Notes: a model not told the origin generated them from the sequence alone. Counted from the stretch's first letter, positions 25,888 to 37,339 are shown. The stretch is 64,000 bases of DNA from Sphingomonadales bacterium (GCA_027486415.1 JAIXPC010000008.1:124001-188000); one strand, 5' to 3'. Numbers and translations are program-made.

Positions 25888-27891
25888 GTGTTCAAGAAGA
25901 TCCTGATCGCCAACCGCGGTGAAATCGCCTGCCGCGTCATCCGCACGGCCCGCGCCATGGGCATCCAGACGGTGGCGGTCTATTCCGACGCCGACGCACA
26001 GGGCCTGCACGTGCGCGAGGCTGACGAGGCCGTGCACATCGGCGCATCGCCCGCGGCCGAATCCTATCTGCTGGCCGACAGGATCATTGCCGCCTGCCAG
26101 GCCACCGGAGCCGAGGCTGTCCACCCCGGCTATGGCTTCCTGTCGGAACGCGCCAGCTTTGTCGAAGCCCTGAGCGCCGCCGGCATCGCCTTCATCGGCC
26201 CGCCGGCCAGCGCCATTGCCGCCATGGGCGACAAGATCGAAAGCAAGCGCCGTGCCAAGGCCGCCGGCGTCAGTGTCGTGCCCGGTTTTGTGGGCGAGAT
26301 CAGCGGCACCGATCACGCCGTCGAGATCGCCAGCGGCATCGGTTACCCGGTGATGATGAAGGCTTCGGCCGGCGGCGGCGGCAAGGGCATGCGGCTGGCG
26401 TGGAGCGAGGCCGACGTGCGCGAGGGCTTTGACAGCGTCCGCCGCGAGGCACTGGCCAGCTTTGGCGACGACCGCGTGTTCATCGAGAAATTCGTCGAAC
26501 AGCCGCGCCATATCGAGATCCAGCTGATCGGCGACCAGCACGGCAACATCCTCTATCTGAACGAGCGCGACTGTTCGATCCAGCGCCGCCACCAGAAGGT
26601 GGTGGAGGAAGCCCCCTCACCCTTCGTCACGCCGGAAATGCGCAAGGCGATGGGCGAACAGGCGGTCGCGCTGGCCCGCAACGTCGGCTATTTCAGCGCC
26701 GGCACCGTGGAGTTCATCGCAGGCGCCGATCGCAGCTTCTACTTCCTTGAAATGAACACCCGCCTGCAGGTGGAGCATCCGGTGACCGAGTGCATCACCG
26801 GGCTGGACCTTGTCGAACTGATGATCCGTGTCGCCGCCGGTGAGAAACTGCCGCTGACGCAGGGCGATGTGCAGCTGAACGGCCACGCCATCGAAACCCG
26901 CGTGTATGCCGAGGATCCCTATCGCGGCTTCCTGCCCTCCATCGGTCGGCTGTCGCGCTGCCAGCCGCCGGAAGCCGGCCAGGACGATCAGGGCCGGCTG
27001 GTCCGCATCGATACCGGTGTGGTGGAAGGCGCCGAAATCTCGATGTTCTATGATCCGATGATCGCCAAGCTGATCACCTGGGGGCCGACGCGAGACGCTG
27101 CGATCGCGGCGCAAGCCGATGCCCTCGATCGCTATCTGATCAAGGGCATCAGCCACAATATCGATTTCCTGTCGGCGATCATGCAGCACGGCCGTTTCCA
27201 GGCCGGCGCCAACGTGACGACCGGGTTCATCGCCGAGGAATATCCTGACGGCTTCCACGGTGCGCCGATGAGCGCGGACACCCGCGACGCGCTGATCGCG
27301 GCGGCAGCCATCATCAATGCCGAGACGGTGGCGCGCGAACAGCTCATCGACGGGCAATTGTCCGGCGATGGCGCGGTTTACGGCATCAACTGGGTCGTCG
27401 ATCTGGATGGCGAGCAGGTGCCGGTGGAGGTGACCGGCGAGGCCGGCAGCCACGAAGTGCTGGTCGATGGCCGCGACCTTGTCGTGCAATCGGGCTGGCG
27501 TGTGGGCGATGCCCTGTTCACGGGGACCATCAACGGCACGGCCGTGGCCGTCGGTGTCGCGAAGAAGGGCAGTTTCCTGCACCTCACCCTGCGCGGCGCC
27601 ACCCACAAGTGCCGCGTGCTCACCCCCCGCGCGGCGGAACTGTCGAAGTTCATGATCGCCAAGGTGCCGCCGGACATGAGCAAATACCTGCTCTGCCCGA
27701 TGCCCGGCCTGATCGTGTCGATTGCCGTCAACGAAGGCGACAAGGTGGAGGCCGGTCAGCCGCTGGCGACGGTGGAAGCCATGAAGATGGAAAATATCCT
27801 GCGCGCCGAAAAATCGGGCGTGGTGTCGAAATTGCTGGCAAAGCCCGGCGACAGCCTGGCCGTCGACGCCGTCATCATGGAATTTGCCTGA
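25888..27891 (+). CDS. pccA: Propionyl-CoA carboxylase alpha subunit (biotin carboxylase and BCCP)
   Basis: A 667-residue protein. The biotin carboxylase domain fills residues 1-450, with KILIANRGEIACRVIRTA at the start, the ATP-grasp loop KASAGGGGKGMR, and EMNTRLQVEHPVTE. A middle BT domain and a C-terminal biotinyl domain follow, with the biotin Lys633 in EAMKMENIL. This is the PccA layout and pairs with pccB at 22855-24387. The start is GTG at 25888 with GGGAGG about 11 bases upstream. Together they feed propionyl-CoA into methylmalonyl-CoA and succinyl-CoA. Confidence 0.94.
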   Translation: MFKKILIANRGEIACRVIRTARAMGIQTVAVYSDADAQGLHVREADEAVHIGASPAAESYLLADRIIAACQATGAEAVHPGYGFLSERASFVEALSAAGIAFIGPPASAIAAMGDKIESKRRAKAAGVSVVPGFVGEISGTDHAVEIASGIGYPVMMKASAGGGGKGMRLAWSEADVREGFDSVRREALASFGDDRVFIEKFVEQPRHIEIQLIGDQHGNILYLNERDCSIQRRHQKVVEEAPSPFVTPEMRKAMGEQAVALARNVGYFSAGTVEFIAGADRSFYFLEMNTRLQVEHPVTECITGLDLVELMIRVAAGEKLPLTQGDVQLNGHAIETRVYAEDPYRGFLPSIGRLSRCQPPEAGQDDQGRLVRIDTGVVEGAEISMFYDPMIAKLITWGPTRDAAIAAQADALDRYLIKGISHNIDFLSAIMQHGRFQAGANVTTGFIAEEYPDGFHGAPMSADTRDALIAAAAIINAETVAREQLIDGQLSGDGAVYGINWVVDLDGEQVPVEVTGEAGSHEVLVDGRDLVVQSGWRVGDALFTGTINGTAVAVGVAKKGSFLHLTLRGATHKCRVLTPRAAELSKFMIAKVPPDMSKYLLCPMPGLIVSIAVNEGDKVEAGQPLATVEAMKMENILRAEKSGVVSKLLAKPGDSLAVDAVIMEFA

Positions 27892-27912
27892 TCCGGCAGG
27901 GCGGGCGCTTGC

Positions 27913-28410
27913 CTACAACAACGCCCCTTCGTGCCGGAGCAGCCAGGCCTTGCGCTCCACGCCACCTGCGTATCCCGTGAGCGCGCCACCGGCACCGATC
28001 ACGCGGTGGCAGGGCACGACGATGCCGATCGGGTTGGCGCCATTGGCCAGGCCGACGGCGCGGCTGGCGGACGGCTGGCCGATGGCGGCAGCGAGCTGGC
28101 CATAACTGCGGGTTTCACCGGCCGGGATGGCGCGCAGGGCGGCCCACACGCGGCGCTGGAACTCGCTGCCGATGGGGGCGACGGGCAGGCGATCCAGCGC
28201 GGCAAGATTGCCGGCGAAATAGGCGGCGAACGCGGCGATGATGGCGGGTGGGGCGCTGCCCTCGCCCAGCGTTGCGCCGGGATTGTGGCGGGCGAACAGC
28301 CGTTGCAGCCGCTCGTCGAAATCGGCGAAATCAAGGGCGTGGAGCGTATCTCCGTGGGTGACGGCGAGGAGGTCGCCCAATGGCGAGGCGATGCGCGAGA
28401 GGGTGAACAT
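27913..28410 (-). CDS. ogt: Methylated-DNA-[protein]-cysteine S-methyltransferase
   Basis: A 165-residue O6-alkylguanine-DNA alkyltransferase with the acceptor Cys134 in the PCHRVIG motif and the Arg-finger helix region SRAVGLANGANPIGIV. The N-terminal domain has the typical SPLGDLLAVTHGD. It repairs O6-methylguanine by suicidal transfer. It is convergent with pccA, 21 bases away. No Ada DNA-binding domain is fused. Confidence 0.93.
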   Translation of the reverse strand: MFTLSRIASPLGDLLAVTHGDTLHALDFADFDERLQRLFARHNPGATLGEGSAPPAIIAAFAAYFAGNLAALDRLPVAPIGSEFQRRVWAALRAIPAGETRSYGQLAAAIGQPSASRAVGLANGANPIGIVVPCHRVIGAGGALTGYAGGVERKAWLLRHEGALL

Positions 28411-28459
28411 GACCCTGTTTATCGCAGCATCGCCCGTCGTGGCTCGCGGAAATCGGCGT

Positions 28460-29947
<1,488 letters not shown>

Positions 29948-30024
29948 TTCGCCGTCTTTGCCCGGCGAAGTTTAAGCCGCCATGAATATGGGAGCGATGT
30001 TGGTTTTGCGAAGGGGTTGCGCCG

Positions 30025-30633
30025 ATGAAACTGTGGCATTGCAAGGACGCGCGCAGCTTTCGCGTGTTGTGGGCGCTGGAAGAACTGGGCCTGCCCTATG
30101 AGCTGAAGCTGCTGCCCTTCCCGCCGCGCTGGCTGAAGCCGGAGTATCTGGAGCTGAACCCGCTCGGCACCATCCCCTTCTTCACCGATGGTGATGTGCG
30201 GATGACCGAAAGCGCCGCCATCTGCCAGTATCTGGCCGACAAGGCTGGGCGGCTGCGGATTGCGCCCGACGATCCGCGCTATGGCGATTACCTCAATTTC
30301 CTGCACCAGTCGGATGCGACGCTGACCTTTCCGCAGACCCTGGTGTTCCGATACCTGCACCTCGAAAACCCGGAGAACCGCAACCCCAAGGTGGCCGAGG
30401 ATTATCGCCGCTGGTTCCTGGCCCGCACCATCTGGGCCGAGCGTGCGCTTGCCGATGGCCGGGAATGGTTGTGCGGAGACTTCACGGTGGCCGACATCGC
30501 GGTGGCCTATGCCCTGCTGTTTGCGAACACCCTCGGCCACCTGGGCGAGGTCGGCCCGCACCTGCTCTCGTTCTGGGAGCGATGCCAGGCCCGCGACGGC
30601 TTCCAGCGCGCCAAGGCGGCGCAGCGGGCCTAG
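30025..30633 (+). CDS. Glutathione S-transferase family protein
   Basis: A 202-residue cytosolic GST. The thioredoxin-like N-terminal domain (MKLWHCKDARSFRVLWALEE, then NPLGTIPFF and the glutathione gamma-Glu-binding TESAAICQYL) is joined to an all-helical C-terminal domain. The class is uncertain. Its last 4 bases overlap the 3' end of the convergent DUF952 gene. Confidence 0.88.
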   Translation: MKLWHCKDARSFRVLWALEELGLPYELKLLPFPPRWLKPEYLELNPLGTIPFFTDGDVRMTESAAICQYLADKAGRLRIAPDDPRYGDYLNFLHQSDATLTFPQTLVFRYLHLENPENRNPKVAEDYRRWFLARTIWAERALADGREWLCGDFTVADIAVAYALLFANTLGHLGEVGPHLLSFWERCQARDGFQRAKAAQRA

Positions 30634-30929
30634 GCCGGCTTTACGTCCACCACCTCGTCCAGCCTGAGCGGGCGATAGAGGTGCGGAAAGAGCTGGCCAC
30701 CGCGGCTGGGTTCCCATTTCAGATCGGGGCCCAGCGCATCGGCATCCAGCGTCAGCGCCACCACGCCCGCATCATCGGCAAACCACTTGGCCAGCGTGCC
30801 GGGCGCCTGTTCGGGTGTGGAGATGTGGATATAGCCATCGCGCAGATCGTCCGGCGACCCGGCAAACACGCGCGCCTTCTGAAACTGCGCCCATTCATCG
30901 GCGCGCAGCAGCTTGATGATCGGCGTCAT
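30630..30929 (-). CDS. DUF952 domain protein
   Basis: A 99-residue protein matching the small DUF952 family. Its features are IIKLLRADEWAQFQ at the N-terminus, the conserved DGYIHISTPEQAPGTLAKWF, and HLYRPLRLDEVV at the end. Function unknown. The start at 30929 overlaps the stop of the upstream peptidyl-prolyl isomerase gene by 4 bases, so it is translated from the same transcript. It is the last gene of the ruvX-msrB-isomerase string on the minus strand. Confidence 0.82.
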   Translation of the reverse strand: MTPIIKLLRADEWAQFQKARVFAGSPDDLRDGYIHISTPEQAPGTLAKWFADDAGVVALTLDADALGPDLKWEPSRGGQLFPHLYRPLRLDEVVDVKPA

Positions 30930-31849
30930 TTCACGTCGCTCTGGGCCACCTCGCGCACCGGCACGCGCAGAGTGCACAGATCGGCAGCGCCGGCCGGGCG
31001 GATGAAGAAGCCGGTGCGGTTGGCGCGGGCCTGCACCACGGCGGCAAAGCTGGCGCTGGCGGTGTCCATCATCTGCCAGCGCGAAAAGCCGGCAATCTGG
31101 CTGGCAAGGCGCACCTGCGTGATCTTCGTGCGCTGCGCCTCGTCCTTGTAGAAGCCCAGCGCCTCGCTGCCGCGCGGCAGGGCGGCGTGGGGCTCGATGC
31201 CGGCGAGCACGCGGCCGACATTGGCGATGTTGCGATCGAGGTGGCGCGGGCCGTGGCCGATGACGGTGTAGAGCTCGGCCCCGTCGCCCGTATCCGGCGG
31301 CATATCGCGGCCAACGCCCACGGTGCCATAGCAGTGCGCCAGCCAGGCCGTGCCGGTCTTGCGGTCGCGCGCCGCCTGCCAGCCGGAGACGAAGCCCGCT
31401 TCGGCATAGCTGTCCGTGTAAGGCGACGGCGTGAAGGTCAGCCCCTTCGCCGGCCGCTCATATTCGGCCGGCAGCGGCGTGGGGCGCACGCGCTGTTCGC
31501 GCACGTCGGGCGGCTGGCTCACGACCTCCTTGCCGTCGACGGGCCTTGCCGCCCATTGCACGACATAATTGTCCTGCACGCGCACGATGCGGCCATCATT
31601 GAACCGCCCGGCCTTCACCAGCGCCTTGATCGCCGCGACGTGCGCCGGAGCGAAATCGGGGGCAAGCTGGATCACCATGCGGCCGGCAGCGGTGTCCATC
31701 ACCATGATGTCGTCAGGGTTGATGGCGATCCAGTGGCTGGCCGGCGCCCTGGCAATGGCGTCGTCGGCCGTGGTGACGGTGAGCGAGGCCGGGGGTGCCG
31801 GCGCTTGCGCCATCAGCAGCGGCGCGGCGAGGATGGCGAGACGCTTCAT
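30926..31849 (-). CDS. Cyclophilin-type peptidyl-prolyl cis-trans isomerase, secreted
   Basis: A 307-residue protein with a short signal peptide ([16 protein letters not shown]). The domain has cyclophilin elements [41 protein letters not shown]-like at about 55-95 and [24 protein letters not shown] further on, with a long insertion between them. The match is to the unusual large periplasmic cyclophilin-like proteins of sphingomonads; catalytic residues are only partly recognisable. The start overlaps the msrB stop by 4 bases. Confidence 0.8.
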   Translation of the reverse strand: MKRLAILAAPLLMAQAPAPPASLTVTTADDAIARAPASHWIAINPDDIMVMDTAAGRMVIQLAPDFAPAHVAAIKALVKAGRFNDGRIVRVQDNYVVQWAARPVDGKEVVSQPPDVREQRVRPTPLPAEYERPAKGLTFTPSPYTDSYAEAGFVSGWQAARDRKTGTAWLAHCYGTVGVGRDMPPDTGDGAELYTVIGHGPRHLDRNIANVGRVLAGIEPHAALPRGSEALGFYKDEAQRTKITQVRLASQIAGFSRWQMMDTASASFAAVVQARANRTGFFIRPAGAADLCTLRVPVREVAQSDVK

Positions 31850-32208
31850 TCGCCGTCCGCCACGAAATCGAGCGCCAGACCGTTGATGCAGTGGCGCATC
31901 CCCGTCGGCGGCGGCCCATCGGGAAAGATATGCCCCAGATGGCCTTCACACCCGGCGCAATGGACTTCGGTGCGGACCATGCCGTGGCTGGTATCGACGG
32001 TGGTGGCAACCGCTCCCTCCTCCGCCGCCCAGAAGCTTGGCCAGCCGGAGCCGGAGTTGTACTTGGTGGCGGATTTGTAGAGCAGCGCGCCGCAGCCGGC
32101 GCAGTGATAATCGCCGCTGCGCTTTTCATCGTTCAGCGGCGAGGTGAACGGGCGTTCGGTGGCGTGATCATAGAGCACGGCACGGGCTTGGGGGGACAGA
32201 CAGCTCAT
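31846..32208 (-). CDS. msrB: Peptide-methionine (R)-S-oxide reductase
   Basis: A 120-residue MsrB. The structural zinc is held by Cys36/Cys39 (CAGC) and Cys84/Cys87 (CAGC). The catalytic Cys107 is in MRHCINGLAL, with NSGSGWPSF and GHLGHIFPDGPPPTG conserved. It repairs methionine-R-sulfoxide. The start overlaps the ruvX stop by one base and the stop overlaps the isomerase start by 4. Confidence 0.95.
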   Translation of the reverse strand: MSCLSPQARAVLYDHATERPFTSPLNDEKRSGDYHCAGCGALLYKSATKYNSGSGWPSFWAAEEGAVATTVDTSHGMVRTEVHCAGCEGHLGHIFPDGPPPTGMRHCINGLALDFVADGE

Positions 32209-32687
32209 CAGACTCTCCAGCGCGCTAACGCGTCGATTGCACCTTGCAGGATATAGCTGGCAGCCAGCCTGTCCACCCGTTCGGCACGGCGGGCGCGCGA
32301 CAGATCCTCGGCGATCATGGCGCGCTCCACCGCAGCGGTGGACCAGCGTTCATCCCACAGCAGCAGTGGCAGGCCGAGCACGGCGACATTGCGGGCAAAG
32401 GCGCGGACCGACTGGGTGCGCGGGGAATCGCTGCCATCCATGTTCAATGGCAGGCCGATGACAAGGCCGGCCAGCCGTTCCTTGCCCACCCAGTCCTTCA
32501 GTTGCGCCAGATCGGTGCTGAATTTCGTGCGGGCGATGGTTTGGGCCGGGCTGGCGAACGACCAGCCGGCATCGCAGGTGGCCAGCCCGATCGTCTTGGT
32601 GCCGACATCCAGCCCGCCCAGCCTGCCGCCAGCGGGCAGCGCCGCCGCATAGTCCGGCGCGGCAGTGGTGATCAGCGCGCTGTCCAC
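32208..32687 (-). CDS. ruvX: Holliday junction resolvase-like protein RuvX/YqgF
   Basis: A 159-residue YqgF-family nuclease-fold protein with [13 protein letters not shown] at the start, [23 protein letters not shown] in the middle and [15 protein letters not shown] plus a [14 protein letters not shown] end. It acts in ribosomal RNA maturation or in resolving recombination structures. The start is a GTG at 32687 that overlaps the DUF3089 gene by 16 bases; no ATG is available near the conserved N-terminus. Confidence 0.9.
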   Translation of the reverse strand: MDSALITTAAPDYAAALPAGGRLGGLDVGTKTIGLATCDAGWSFASPAQTIARTKFSTDLAQLKDWVGKERLAGLVIGLPLNMDGSDSPRTQSVRAFARNVAVLGLPLLLWDERWSTAAVERAMIAEDLSRARRAERVDRLAASYILQGAIDALARWRV

Positions 32688-33796
32688 GCCGCCGACCGCG
32701 CTGCCGCGTCCTGCCGCACGGCGGCCCAGAACAGCGGATAATCGAACACGTGGAAATTGTTGCCCGGCATGACATAGGCCGGATAGCCCGACGGCGCCTC
32801 CCCGATCAGCAGCAAGCCCTTCGCATCGCAGCGGGCCGGCACGCCGGGCGCGATCAGATTGCCGGCGGTCAATGTGGCGTTGGGGACCAGGCTGCCGGGG
32901 TTGGCGCTGGCGGGCGCAGCGCCGCCGGTACCGCCGGTGAGCGGATTGGTGCACAGCATCGCCGTGCCGGCGCGCGCGATACCGGAAAGGCCCTGGCCGC
33001 GATAATAGACGTCCAGAATGGCGCCGGCATCGGCCGGTTCGGCAAAGCTCTGCCACGACAGGATGCAGCCGGCCTGATCGCGGCGCGTGCAGGCCGGCAG
33101 GCCCAGCGCCGGCAGATCGGCCGTCACCGAAATCGGCCAGCCAACGGCATAGGCCGCGACCACGCGCTTAGCGAGCGGCTGGCCGGCCACCTGTTCCTTC
33201 AGCAGGCGCAGCAGGTGCAGCGCGCCCTGGCTGTGGCCGGCAAGGATGATCGGCGCATCGGCGGGCTGGGCTTTCAGGAATTCGGCAAAGGCGGCCGCCA
33301 CGTCGGCATAGGCCAGATCCTGCGCGCGGGCCGCCGCCGCGCGGGTCTCGTCGGTATCGGCAAGGAAGCTGCCGAGCACGGCCTGACGATAATGCGGTGC
33401 CCACAACGGGCCGGCATCGGCGAGCGCGCTCGCCTCGGTCCGCAGGAAGCCGGCGAGGCGCTCGGCGGTGGCGGCCTCGCTGGTGCGGCCGTTCCATTGG
33501 CCATTCAGGAAGGCGGCGGTGGGCGGGATGAAGAACACCGCCGCCCGCCCCCTGGCCAGCGGCGCAGCGCCCTGCGGTCGCCAAATGGTGGGATCATCGG
33601 CCATGCCGGGACGCGCAGCCCAGCTGGCCGGCAGGGCATAATCATAGGGCGCGCCGGCAGCGGCGGCATCAAAGGCCCCGCCCGGCACCATGGCGGCAGA
33701 CAACAGACGGTTGCCGGCCAGCCGCCAGGCAAAGCCAAGGCAGATGACGATGAAGATGGCGATGGCCACCACCCACAGGAAACGACGTGCAAGCAT
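32672..33796 (-). CDS. DUF3089 family alpha/beta-fold protein
   Basis: A 374-residue protein with an N-terminal membrane anchor (residues about 8-28). It has a serine-hydrolase elbow GHSQGALH and a C-terminal HVFDYPLFW of the DUF3089 family. The fold is alpha/beta-hydrolase-like, with a probable periplasmic or membrane-attached enzyme domain. The start ATG at 33796 gives the anchor. The frame is open far upstream but antisense to the two-component genes, so that extension is not coding. It ends within the start of ruvX. Substrate unknown. Confidence 0.85.
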   Translation of the reverse strand: MLARRFLWVVAIAIFIVICLGFAWRLAGNRLLSAAMVPGGAFDAAAAGAPYDYALPASWAARPGMADDPTIWRPQGAAPLARGRAAVFFIPPTAAFLNGQWNGRTSEAATAERLAGFLRTEASALADAGPLWAPHYRQAVLGSFLADTDETRAAAARAQDLAYADVAAAFAEFLKAQPADAPIILAGHSQGALHLLRLLKEQVAGQPLAKRVVAAYAVGWPISVTADLPALGLPACTRRDQAGCILSWQSFAEPADAGAILDVYYRGQGLSGIARAGTAMLCTNPLTGGTGGAAPASANPGSLVPNATLTAGNLIAPGVPARCDAKGLLLIGEAPSGYPAYVMPGNNFHVFDYPLFWAAVRQDAAARSAAWTAR

Positions 33797-33861
33797 GGAC
33801 GCCGCATAGCAGCCACAATGGGCCCTTGCGAAGAAAAAGACCGGCAGCGGCCGTGAAGGCC

Positions 33862-33889
33862 TTGAGTTTTGGTAACATGGGGGCATAAA
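33862..33889 (+). promoter_or_regulatory. Candidate promoter of the two-component operon
   Basis: TTGAGT (33862-33867), 16 bases, CATAAA (33884-33889). Transcription would start at about 33896-33899, that is at the ATG of the response regulator, so this message too may be leaderless. No Shine-Dalgarno site is visible. Confidence 0.35.
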
Positions 33890-33898
33890 GTCGCAGGC

Positions 33899-34588
33899 AT
33901 GAGCAGCATCCTGTGCATTGAAGACGATGCCGCGGTGGCGGATCACATCGCCGACGGCCTGCGCGCTGCCGGTTATCAGGTCGATATCGCCAATACCGGC
34001 AAGCGAGGTCTGGAGATGGCGCAGGCCGGCCACTACACCGCCATCGTGCTGGATCGCATGCTGCCCGAACTGGATGGGCTGACGCTGCTGACCCGGCTGC
34101 GCGATGCCGGCAACCAGGTGCCGGTGGTGATGCTGTCGGCGCTGGCCAGCCTCGATGAACGGGTGCGCGGCCTGCGCGCCGGATCCGATGATTACCTCAC
34201 CAAGCCTTTCGAGCTGTCGGAGCTTCTGGCCCGGCTGGAGGCGGTGCAGCGCCGCGCCGCACCCGCCGGCGAGGTGACCAAGCTGGTGGAAGGCGATCTG
34301 GAACTGGATCTGCTCGCCCGCCGCGTGACCTGGGCCGGCCGCCGCATCGAACTGCAGCCGCGCGAATTCCGGCTGCTGGAATATCTGGTGCGGCACCGCG
34401 GCCAGGTCGTCACCCGGTCGATGCTGCTGGAAGGCGTGTGGGATTATCATTTCGATCCCGGCACCAACGTGATCGACGTGCATGTCAGCCGGCTTCGCAA
34501 GAAGCTGGATGAAGGCGGCGCCGGTTCCATCGTGCAAACCGTGCGCGGCACCGGCTATCGCGTCGGCACCGAACCGCAACCGGCCTGA
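33899..34588 (+). CDS. OmpR-family response regulator
   Basis: A 229-residue regulator. The receiver domain has the acidic pocket EDD at 8-10, the phosphoacceptor Asp52 (VLDRMLPELDG) and Lys in LTKPFELSELL. An OmpR-type winged helix-turn-helix follows (VTRSMLLEGVWDYHFDPGTNVIDVHVSRLRKKL-like, about residues 175-210). Its partner kinase follows after a 3-base gap. The regulon cannot be read from the window. Confidence 0.93.
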   Translation: MSSILCIEDDAAVADHIADGLRAAGYQVDIANTGKRGLEMAQAGHYTAIVLDRMLPELDGLTLLTRLRDAGNQVPVVMLSALASLDERVRGLRAGSDDYLTKPFELSELLARLEAVQRRAAPAGEVTKLVEGDLELDLLARRVTWAGRRIELQPREFRLLEYLVRHRGQVVTRSMLLEGVWDYHFDPGTNVIDVHVSRLRKKLDEGGAGSIVQTVRGTGYRVGTEPQPA

Positions 34589-34591
34589 TCG

Positions 34592-36025
34592 ATGCCCCGC
34601 GCGGGGCTGTCTCCCTGGAAGCCTTCGGGCGTCGGCGGCCTTTTGGCCGGAATGATGCCGCGCACGACCACGGCGCGGATCAGCCTGGTGGTGTTCGTCG
34701 TGTTGCTGGCCGGTTCGGCGCTGCTGCTGATCCTGCTGGAACGGGCCACCCACACCTTGATCGATCGCGAGGCGCAGGGCCGCGTGCAATCGATCGTTGA
34801 TGCCGCCAGCACCGCATGGCAGCGCGACGGCATCGAAGGGGCAGTGACCATCCTCGATGGCGAACTGCAGGTGCCGGGGCCGCTGGTGATCCATCTTGCT
34901 GCCGCCGATGGCAGCCTGCTGCTGGGCAATGTCGCGCGCTGGCCCGCCGATGTGCGCGCCGACGGGACATTCTATCGCGTGTCGGCCCTGCAGGCGGAAC
35001 AGGGCGATCCGGCACCCTATATGGTGATGGGGCGCCGGATGCCCGAAGGCTATCGCCTGCTGGTCGGGCGCAGCCTGGCGGCAGAGGTGCAGCTGCAATC
35101 CACATTGAACCTGATGCTGGGCCTGGCGCTGCCGCTGGCAGCGCTGCTGGCCTTTCTGAGCAGCCGGCTGATCACCGCCATCATCGCCGACAGGGCGCGC
35201 GGCATCGCCGACGTGGTGGGCGAGGTGACGGCGGGCAAGCTCCATGCGCGCGTGGCCGTGCCGCCGGGCACCCCGGCCGACGCCTTCGACACGATGGGCC
35301 AGGCCTTCAACGTCATGCTGGCCCGGATCGAGGCGCTGATCGACGAGCTTCGCACCATCACCGACGGGCTGGCGCATGATCTGCGCTCCCCGCTCACCCG
35401 GTTGAAGGCGCGCACCGATCGGCTGGGCCTGGGCAATGTTGTCGATGCCGCCGACCTGGCAGCGGTGTCGGCCGAGGCGGCGGCGCTGCTGGGCATGCTC
35501 GACAACAGCCTTGAGATCAGCCGCGCCGAGGCCGGCATCGGGCGCGACAGCTTCGCGCAGGTCGACCTGACGGCGATGGTGAACGACCTTGCCGAAATGT
35601 ACGAGCCGCTGGCCGAAGATGCTGGCGTGGAACTGACAGTGCAGCGGGCGCTGACGCCGGTGATGGCGCTGGCCCATCGCCAGCTGCTGGGCCGGGCGCT
35701 GGCCAACCTGATCGACAATGCCCTGCGCTATGGCGCGGCCGGCAAGGTGATCGAACTGGCCGCTGAAGCCACGCCCGACGGCACGCGGCTGGTGGTGGCC
35801 GACCACGGCCCCGGCATTGCGCCCGGCCAGCGCCGGGAAGCCCTGCGCCGCTTTGGCCGGCTGGATGCGGCCCGTGGGCGGCAGGGCAAGGTGCAGGGCG
35901 CCGGGCTGGGGCTGTCGCTGGCAGCCGCGGTGGCGCGACTGCACGGCGGCACCATCACGCTGGCCGACAACAAGCCCGGTCTGCGCGTCGCGATGGACCT
36001 GCCGGCGACGCCTGCCGCCGAATAG
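34592..36025 (+). CDS. Sensor histidine kinase
   Basis: A 477-residue kinase with membrane helices at about 31-50 and 172-195 and a periplasmic sensor domain of about 120 residues between them. A HAMP linker follows, then the dimerisation domain with the phosphoacceptor His262 in LAHDLRSPLTRL and the ATP-binding domain with N box LIDNALRYG, G1 ADHGPGIAP and G2 GAGLGLSLA. The architecture is that of QseC/EnvZ-type kinases. It is cotranscribed with the response regulator and convergent with tyrS 3 bases away. An internal ATG at 34652 is an alternative start. Confidence 0.92.
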   Translation: MPRAGLSPWKPSGVGGLLAGMMPRTTTARISLVVFVVLLAGSALLLILLERATHTLIDREAQGRVQSIVDAASTAWQRDGIEGAVTILDGELQVPGPLVIHLAAADGSLLLGNVARWPADVRADGTFYRVSALQAEQGDPAPYMVMGRRMPEGYRLLVGRSLAAEVQLQSTLNLMLGLALPLAALLAFLSSRLITAIIADRARGIADVVGEVTAGKLHARVAVPPGTPADAFDTMGQAFNVMLARIEALIDELRTITDGLAHDLRSPLTRLKARTDRLGLGNVVDAADLAAVSAEAAALLGMLDNSLEISRAEAGIGRDSFAQVDLTAMVNDLAEMYEPLAEDAGVELTVQRALTPVMALAHRQLLGRALANLIDNALRYGAAGKVIELAAEATPDGTRLVVADHGPGIAPGQRREALRRFGRLDAARGRQGKVQGAGLGLSLAAAVARLHGGTITLADNKPGLRVAMDLPATPAAE

Positions 36026-36028
36026 GCT

Positions 36029-37243
36029 TTACATCGAAACGATCATCCCGTGGCGCTTCTTGCCAGCGCTCACCTTCTGGCCGGGATTGACGAGCACGCC
36101 ATCATTGCCGGCGGCTTCACCATCGATGCGCGCCCCGCCCTGGGCAACCAGCTTCCTCGCCTCGTTCTTCGACGCGGCAAAGCCAAGGCCGATTAAAGCA
36201 TCCACGATGGTGACAGGCGCGCCCACGGCGAACTGCGGCAGCTCTTCGCCCGCGCCGCCTTCGGCGAAGGTCGTCTGCGCCGTGGCAGCAGCAGCTGCGG
36301 CCGCCTCGCGGCCACGGCACAGGGCGGTGGCTTCGGTGGCCAGCACCGCCTTGGCCGTGTTGATTTCGGCCCCCGGCAGCGCTTCCAGCCGGGCGATCTC
36401 GTCCAACGGAAGATCGGTGAACAGCCGCAGGAACTTGCCCACATCGGCATCGTGCGTGTTGCGCCAGAACTGCCAGTAATCGAAATGCGGCAGTTGGTCT
36501 TCGTGCAGCCACACGGCGCCCTTGGCCGTCTTGCCCATCTTGGCACCATCGGCGCGGGTGATCAGCGGCGTCGTCAGGCCGAAGGCGTCCCTGGCGTCGA
36601 TGCGGCGGATAAGATCGGTGCCGTTGACGATATTGCCCCACTGGTCACTGCCGCCCATCTGCAGGGTGCAGCCATAGCGGCGATTGAGTTCCAGGTAATC
36701 ATAGGCCTGGAAGATCATGTAGTTGAACTCGAGGAAGCTCAAAGGCTGTTCGCGATCCAGCCGCAACTTCACCGAGTCAAAGCTGAGCATCCGGTTGATC
36801 GAGAAATGCCGGCCGACGTCGCGCAGGAACGGGATATACTGAAGCTGCGACAGCCACTCATCATTGTTGACCATGATGGCATCGGTCGGCCCGTCGCCAA
36901 AGGTCAGGAAACGTTCGAAGATGCGGCGGATGCTGGCCATGTTGGCGCGGATCTGGTCGTCCGTCAGCAGCTGCCGCGCCTCGTCCTTGCCCGAAGGATC
37001 GCCGATCTTGGTGGTGCCGCCGCCCATCACCACGATCGGCCGATGCCCGGCCTGCTGCAGGTGCCGCAGCATCATGATCGAAACCAGGTTGCCGATGTGC
37101 AGCGACGGCGCGGTGCAGTCGAAACCCACGTAGGCGGTGATCGGACCCTTGCTGGCCGCGGCATCCAGCGCACCCGGATCGGTGATCTGGTGAATGAAAC
37201 CGCGCGTTTCGAGGCGCTGGAGGAAGTCGCTGCTGTAGGTCAT
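36029..37243 (-). CDS. tyrS: Tyrosyl-tRNA synthetase
   Basis: A 404-residue class I aminoacyl-tRNA synthetase with the HIGH-type motif HIGN at 49-52, a KMSKS-type motif KMGKT, the tyrosine-binding pocket sequence GGSDQWGNIVNG, and a C-terminal S4 RNA-binding domain (NEARKLVAQGGARIDG). Length and layout are the usual ones for proteobacterial TyrS. It is convergent with the sensor kinase. Confidence 0.97.
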   Translation of the reverse strand: MTYSSDFLQRLETRGFIHQITDPGALDAAASKGPITAYVGFDCTAPSLHIGNLVSIMMLRHLQQAGHRPIVVMGGGTTKIGDPSGKDEARQLLTDDQIRANMASIRRIFERFLTFGDGPTDAIMVNNDEWLSQLQYIPFLRDVGRHFSINRMLSFDSVKLRLDREQPLSFLEFNYMIFQAYDYLELNRRYGCTLQMGGSDQWGNIVNGTDLIRRIDARDAFGLTTPLITRADGAKMGKTAKGAVWLHEDQLPHFDYWQFWRNTHDADVGKFLRLFTDLPLDEIARLEALPGAEINTAKAVLATEATALCRGREAAAAAAATAQTTFAEGGAGEELPQFAVGAPVTIVDALIGLGFAASKNEARKLVAQGGARIDGEAAGNDGVLVNPGQKVSAGKKRHGMIVSM

Positions 37244-37339
37244 GGCAAGGTGGCTTTACGGTGTGCGACGGCGCTTGTCATGCCCTCCGATACCAGCCGC
37301 CCTTGCATCAAGCCGCCCAATCCCGCATCGGGCACGGGC

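Noticed and set aside
33797-35944. An upstream extension of the DUF3089 frame
   Set aside because: It is antisense to the response regulator and kinase. A membrane anchor starts at the ATG at 33796.
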